Assembly (NCBI GenBank): GCA_903912435.1
Contig: CAIWHI010000699.1
Coordinates: forward strand, 1 to 7,078
Source: an uncultured Bacteroidota bacterium
GTDB lineage: Bacteria > Bacteroidota > Bacteroidia > Chitinophagales > Chitinophagaceae
Length of the DNA stretch: 7,078 nt
Direction of reading: 5' to 3'
Shown: piece by piece, positions 4,941 to 7,078 of the stretch
Numbering within the stretch: position 1 is the first letter of the stretch
Layout of the letters: every line of letters begins with the position of its first letter
The notes under the pieces: model-generated
What the model saw: only the letters and a program-made list of their open reading frames with translations
What the model was told of the DNA's origin: nothing
The model's database searches: none
Program-made: the position numbers and the translations under genes

Positions 4941-7078
4941 TTGAAATACTTAGTCAGCGTCTGCTTATTTTTATCACTCTTCGTAAACGCCAATGCACAG
5001 AACGTTTTTGTAACCAATTTTAATGGTACAGCGACCTACGGTAGCATTAATGTAAATGTTATCTCGTCTAATCCGCAGGATTCTATTGATGCGTTATTTA
5101 CATGTTTGGGATTGCCAAAAGATTATTGGATTGGACTGGACACAGGTAGTTGGATACAATATAGCTTCAGCCATCCAATAAGATCAATAAATCTAAGAAC
5201 AGAGTCGATGAATAGTGGGCCTTATAGTATGGGTGAATATATAGAAATTGAAATCAATGGAATTGCTTACCCTATAAGTGCAGCAGAAGTAAATACCTAT
5301 ACAACCTGTGGATGTACAATTTGTGGCCCGACCTACCTATTTGATGGCAAACTTTTTGGACCAATTAATATAACTGATACCCAATATAATGGTGGCGATT
5401 TTACTATCAATTACTGTGCTGGTATTAATAAACTAAAAGTTAGAAATGGACACAATAACGGTGGCTCCTGCTACCATCTGAAAATTGATACTTCTATTTA
5501 TACAACATTACCAGGTACAATTTTAGGTCCGGATACAATTTGTGCCGGAAATACTGCTTTCTATAATGATTCCTCGCCTGGTGGAGTATGGAGCACAAGT
5601 AATGTTTCAGTAGCTACAATATCTTCAGGAACTGTAACCGCAGTATCACCAGGGTCTGTTATTATTAGTTATACTTTAAGTGGTTGTAGTGCTACTAAAT
5701 TAGTCACAGTACTTAATGTACCAGCCGCAGGTTATATCACCCTTAGTGCCGCTAATTCTTTTTGTCTGGGTGAAACAAGGCGATTGTTGGATTCAAATAC
5801 TGGTGGTACCTGGAGCCATGACAATAGCCATACCTCAATAACAGGTGATAGTATAAAGGCTCTTTCACTTGGATGGGATACTGTTTATTATACCACCACA
5901 AATGTTTGTGGTACCAACGTAGATAAACTACCGGTTCCTGTTTTCTATACACCACAGGTCTCGGGGAAGCTAACAGTATGTGTAGGAGATACTGTATTTC
6001 TAAGTGATTCACTTATGGGTGGTATGTGGAATACGGCAGAGTGGAGGACCATCGGTTTGTATAGCACAATTACTTCATCAGGAATTGTAGTAGGGCTTGC
6101 ACCAGGTACTGCCATCATTACTTATCAGATTGATCTTGGTTGCGCATCCTATACCCCATTTACAGTTTATGCCTTGCCACCAATTCAGAGTATTGCTGGG
6201 CCCGATGCTTTATGTAAGGGTGCGGCTTTTACTTTTCAGGATGCTGCCCCAAATGGCTTTTGGAAAACTGATAATCCATCAATAGCAACAATTGATTCGC
6301 TAGTTGGAGATGGGACTGCTTTGTCGGTGGGTGAAGCAACTATCACCTATAAAATAGTTCCCAATGCTGATGGCTGCTCAAATAGTACCATCCATAGATT
6401 GACCATTTATGATTCACCTCCTTTTAAGGATAGTGCGATTATTACACCGCCTACCTGCCATGGTTATATGGATGCAGGAATAAATCTGACAATGAATGGG
6501 ATTGGAAGTTTTAGCTTTTTATGGAATAATGGTAATACCACAAATCATGTCAACAATTTAGAAGCGGGTAAATACTCAGTTATCATCACTGAGCATAACA
6601 TGAAGTGTACCTTATACGATACAATAAATATAACCCAGCCCGATACTTTAGCAATAAACTTAGCTGCAACAAATGATGTATGTAATAGGGGCATTGGCCA
6701 AATTTCGGTAACAGTGGCGGGCGGTAATGGTGGTTACCATTATCTGTGGAATGATAATGATACACATGGAAACAGGGATGAACTTATGCCCGGAGTTTAT
6801 CATTTGATTGTTTCAGATAAATTGAATTGCAGGGATACCTCTTCAATCACCATTGCTGAGGATATTTGCCCCAATATTGTGGTGCATGATGTTATAACCC
6901 CCAATGGAGATGGGATTAATGATACCTGGGTAATAGAGGGAATAGTTAACTACCCTGCCAATAATATTGCTATATTTGATAAGTTGGGAGATAAGGTTTA
7001 TGAGCAGCCGGGGTATAAAAATGATTGGCAGGGACAAGGTAATGGTGGAGAATTATTGCCCTCTGGTACTTACTTTTA
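4941..7078 (+). CDS. T9SS type B cargo protein with Ig-like and SprB-like repeats, 3'-truncated
   Basis: An open frame starts at TTG 4941 and is uninterrupted to the window end (712 codons plus two bases). The TTG is chosen because a clean signal peptide follows at once (M-K-Y-L-V, hydrophobic core, cleavage after A-N-A at residue 19, before Q). An in-frame stop lies at 4884, no ATG lies between, and the first in-frame ATG (5208, residue 90) would delete the signal peptide. Order: residues 20-195 form an unrecognised domain with six cysteines; four Ig-like repeats lie at about 196-260, 261-338, 339-413 and 419-490; two SprB-like repeats at about 500-568 and 569-640; and a CHU_C sorting domain from about 643, with T-P-N-G-D-G-I-N-D at 653-661. 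About 15-20 residues of that last domain are probably missing. Predicted role: a secreted surface protein, possibly adhesive or ligand-binding. No enzyme motif is visible. It follows a strong terminator and is likely transcribed alone. Confidence 0.9.
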   Translation, partial: MKYLVSVCLFLSLFVNANAQNVFVTNFNGTATYGSINVNVISSNPQDSIDALFTCLGLPKDYWIGLDTGSWIQYSFSHPIRSINLRTESMNSGPYSMGEYIEIEINGIAYPISAAEVNTYTTCGCTICGPTYLFDGKLFGPINITDTQYNGGDFTINYCAGINKLKVRNGHNNGGSCYHLKIDTSIYTTLPGTILGPDTICAGNTAFYNDSSPGGVWSTSNVSVATISSGTVTAVSPGSVIISYTLSGCSATKLVTVLNVPAAGYITLSAANSFCLGETRRLLDSNTGGTWSHDNSHTSITGDSIKALSLGWDTVYYTTTNVCGTNVDKLPVPVFYTPQVSGKLTVCVGDTVFLSDSLMGGMWNTAEWRTIGLYSTITSSGIVVGLAPGTAIITYQIDLGCASYTPFTVYALPPIQSIAGPDALCKGAAFTFQDAAPNGFWKTDNPSIATIDSLVGDGTALSVGEATITYKIVPNADGCSNSTIHRLTIYDSPPFKDSAIITPPTCHGYMDAGINLTMNGIGSFSFLWNNGNTTNHVNNLEAGKYSVIITEHNMKCTLYDTINITQPDTLAINLAATNDVCNRGIGQISVTVAGGNGGYHYLWNDNDTHGNRDELMPGVYHLIVSDKLNCRDTSSITIAEDICPNIVVHDVITPNGDGINDTWVIEGIVNYPANNIAIFDKLGDKVYEQPGYKNDWQGQGNGGELLPSGTYF
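4998..5525 (+). other. Unrecognised N-terminal domain with six cysteines
   Basis: This is the first 176 mature residues of the type B cargo protein (residues 20-195). The pattern is beta-rich: W-I-Q-Y-S-F, P-I-R-S-I-N-L and I-E-I-E-I-N-G strands recall jelly-roll/discoidin-like ligand-binding domains, but I cannot assign a family. Cysteines are at residues 55, 123, 125, 128, 159 and 177. Three of them form a tight C-G-C-x-x-C cluster. A G-H-N-N-G-G-S-C segment lies near the end. Confidence 0.5.
5526..6410 (+). repeat. Four Ig-like (Big_2-type) repeats
   Basis: Four units at about 5526-5720, 5721-5954, 5955-6179 and 6195-6410 share a C-x-G-x/C-V-G-D opening, a G-G/N-G-x-W strand (G-G-V-W-S; G-G-T-W-S; G-G-M-W-N; N-G-F-W-K), an I/V-x-x-x-S/D turn and a G-x-x-x-I-x-Y strand (S-V-I-I-S-Y; D-T-V-Y-Y-T; T-A-I-I-T-Y; E-A-T-I-T-Y). 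A second cysteine sits at the x-G-C/V-C-G position. The pattern fits bacterial Ig-like group 2 domains common in Bacteroidota surface proteins. Units are well diverged from each other, and unit 3 has an insertion after its W strand. Confidence 0.7.
6438..6866 (+). repeat. Two SprB-type repeats
   Basis: Units at about 6438-6644 and 6645-6866 show the SprB-repeat plan. The first has P-P-T-C-H-G, a G-S-F-S-F-L-W-N-N-G strand, L-E-A-G-K-Y-S-V-I-I-T-E, K-C-T and I-T-Q-P-D. The second has N-D-V-C-N-R-G, G-G-N-G-G-Y-H-Y-L-W-N-D, L-M-P-G-V-Y-H-L-I-V-S-D, N-C-R-D and I-A-E. This family is named after the Flavobacterium gliding adhesin SprB, and many T9SS cargo proteins carry it ahead of a type B sorting domain. 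Confidence 0.85.
6867..7078 (+). other. Type B T9SS sorting domain (CHU_C / gliding-motility C-terminal), cut by the window end
   Basis: After C-P-N at residues 643-645 comes the signature T-P-N-G-D-G-I-N-D (653-661), followed by W-V-I-E-G-I, the I-A-I-F-D-K-L-G-D-K-V-Y strand pair, D-W-Q-G and L-P-S-G-T-Y-F. This is the order of the gliding-motility-associated C-terminal domain (TIGR04131). In known proteins, export by type B signals often needs a cognate PorP/SprF-family protein, and none is seen in this window. The final beta-strands lie beyond the right edge. Confidence 0.95.

Noticed and set aside
4941..5000. Lipoprotein signal (Cys8) in the third gene
   Set aside because: The cysteine sits inside the hydrophobic core, too close to the start, and an A-N-A/Q signal peptidase I site is present.
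5752..6012. Open frame of 86 codons on the minus strand
   Set aside because: It is antisense to the Ig-like repeats of the third gene, has a low-complexity His/Tyr-rich product, and shows no independent support.
6097..6285. Open frame of 62 codons on the plus strand
   Set aside because: It is out of frame inside the third gene, whose own frame encodes clear Ig-like repeats here.
6843..7037. Open frame of 64 codons on the minus strand
   Set aside because: It is antisense to the type B sorting domain, which is strongly recognisable on the plus strand.

Overview
The window looks like a piece of a Bacteroidota chromosome, most likely a Chitinophagales/Chitinophagaceae-type bacterium (lineage is an inference). 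The reasons are: two secreted giant proteins carrying the two C-terminal sorting domains of the type IX secretion system (T9SS, known only from this phylum and relatives), AT-rich DNA, no Shine-Dalgarno sequences ahead of the genes, a promoter candidate of the Bacteroidota TTTG/TAnnTTTG kind, and Thr/Asn/Ser-rich tandem PKD-like, Ig-like and SprB-type repeats. All genes are on the + strand and coding density is high.

Layout. (1) From the left edge to 2780 runs the 3' part of a large T9SS-exported surface protein. It holds seven complete PKD-like repeats of 89-92 residues, a divergent eighth unit, a shortened pre-terminal module and a type A sorting tail. Its start lies outside the window. (2) After only 24 bp comes a complete 663-codon OmpA-family gene (2805-4796). 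It encodes a signal peptide, a predicted outer-membrane beta-barrel, two SprB-like modules and a C-terminal peptidoglycan-binding OmpA domain. (3) A perfect 17-bp hairpin (4811-4850) ends this unit. (4) After a candidate promoter, a third gene begins at a TTG codon at 4941 and runs off the right edge. It encodes a signal peptide, an unrecognised Cys-containing N-terminal domain, four Ig-like repeats, two SprB-like repeats and a type B (CHU_C, gliding-motility-associated) sorting domain that is cut by the window end.

Working model (inference). Genes 1 and 2 are probably co-transcribed: an adhesin-like filamentous protein exported by T9SS, plus an outer-membrane protein that tethers to peptidoglycan and may present or anchor surface material. 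Gene 3 is a separately transcribed second T9SS cargo. No mobile element, RNA gene, CRISPR array or defence-type system is visible. The unusual points are the domain architectures, the invariant Cys pairs of the repeats and the non-ATG start of the third gene.
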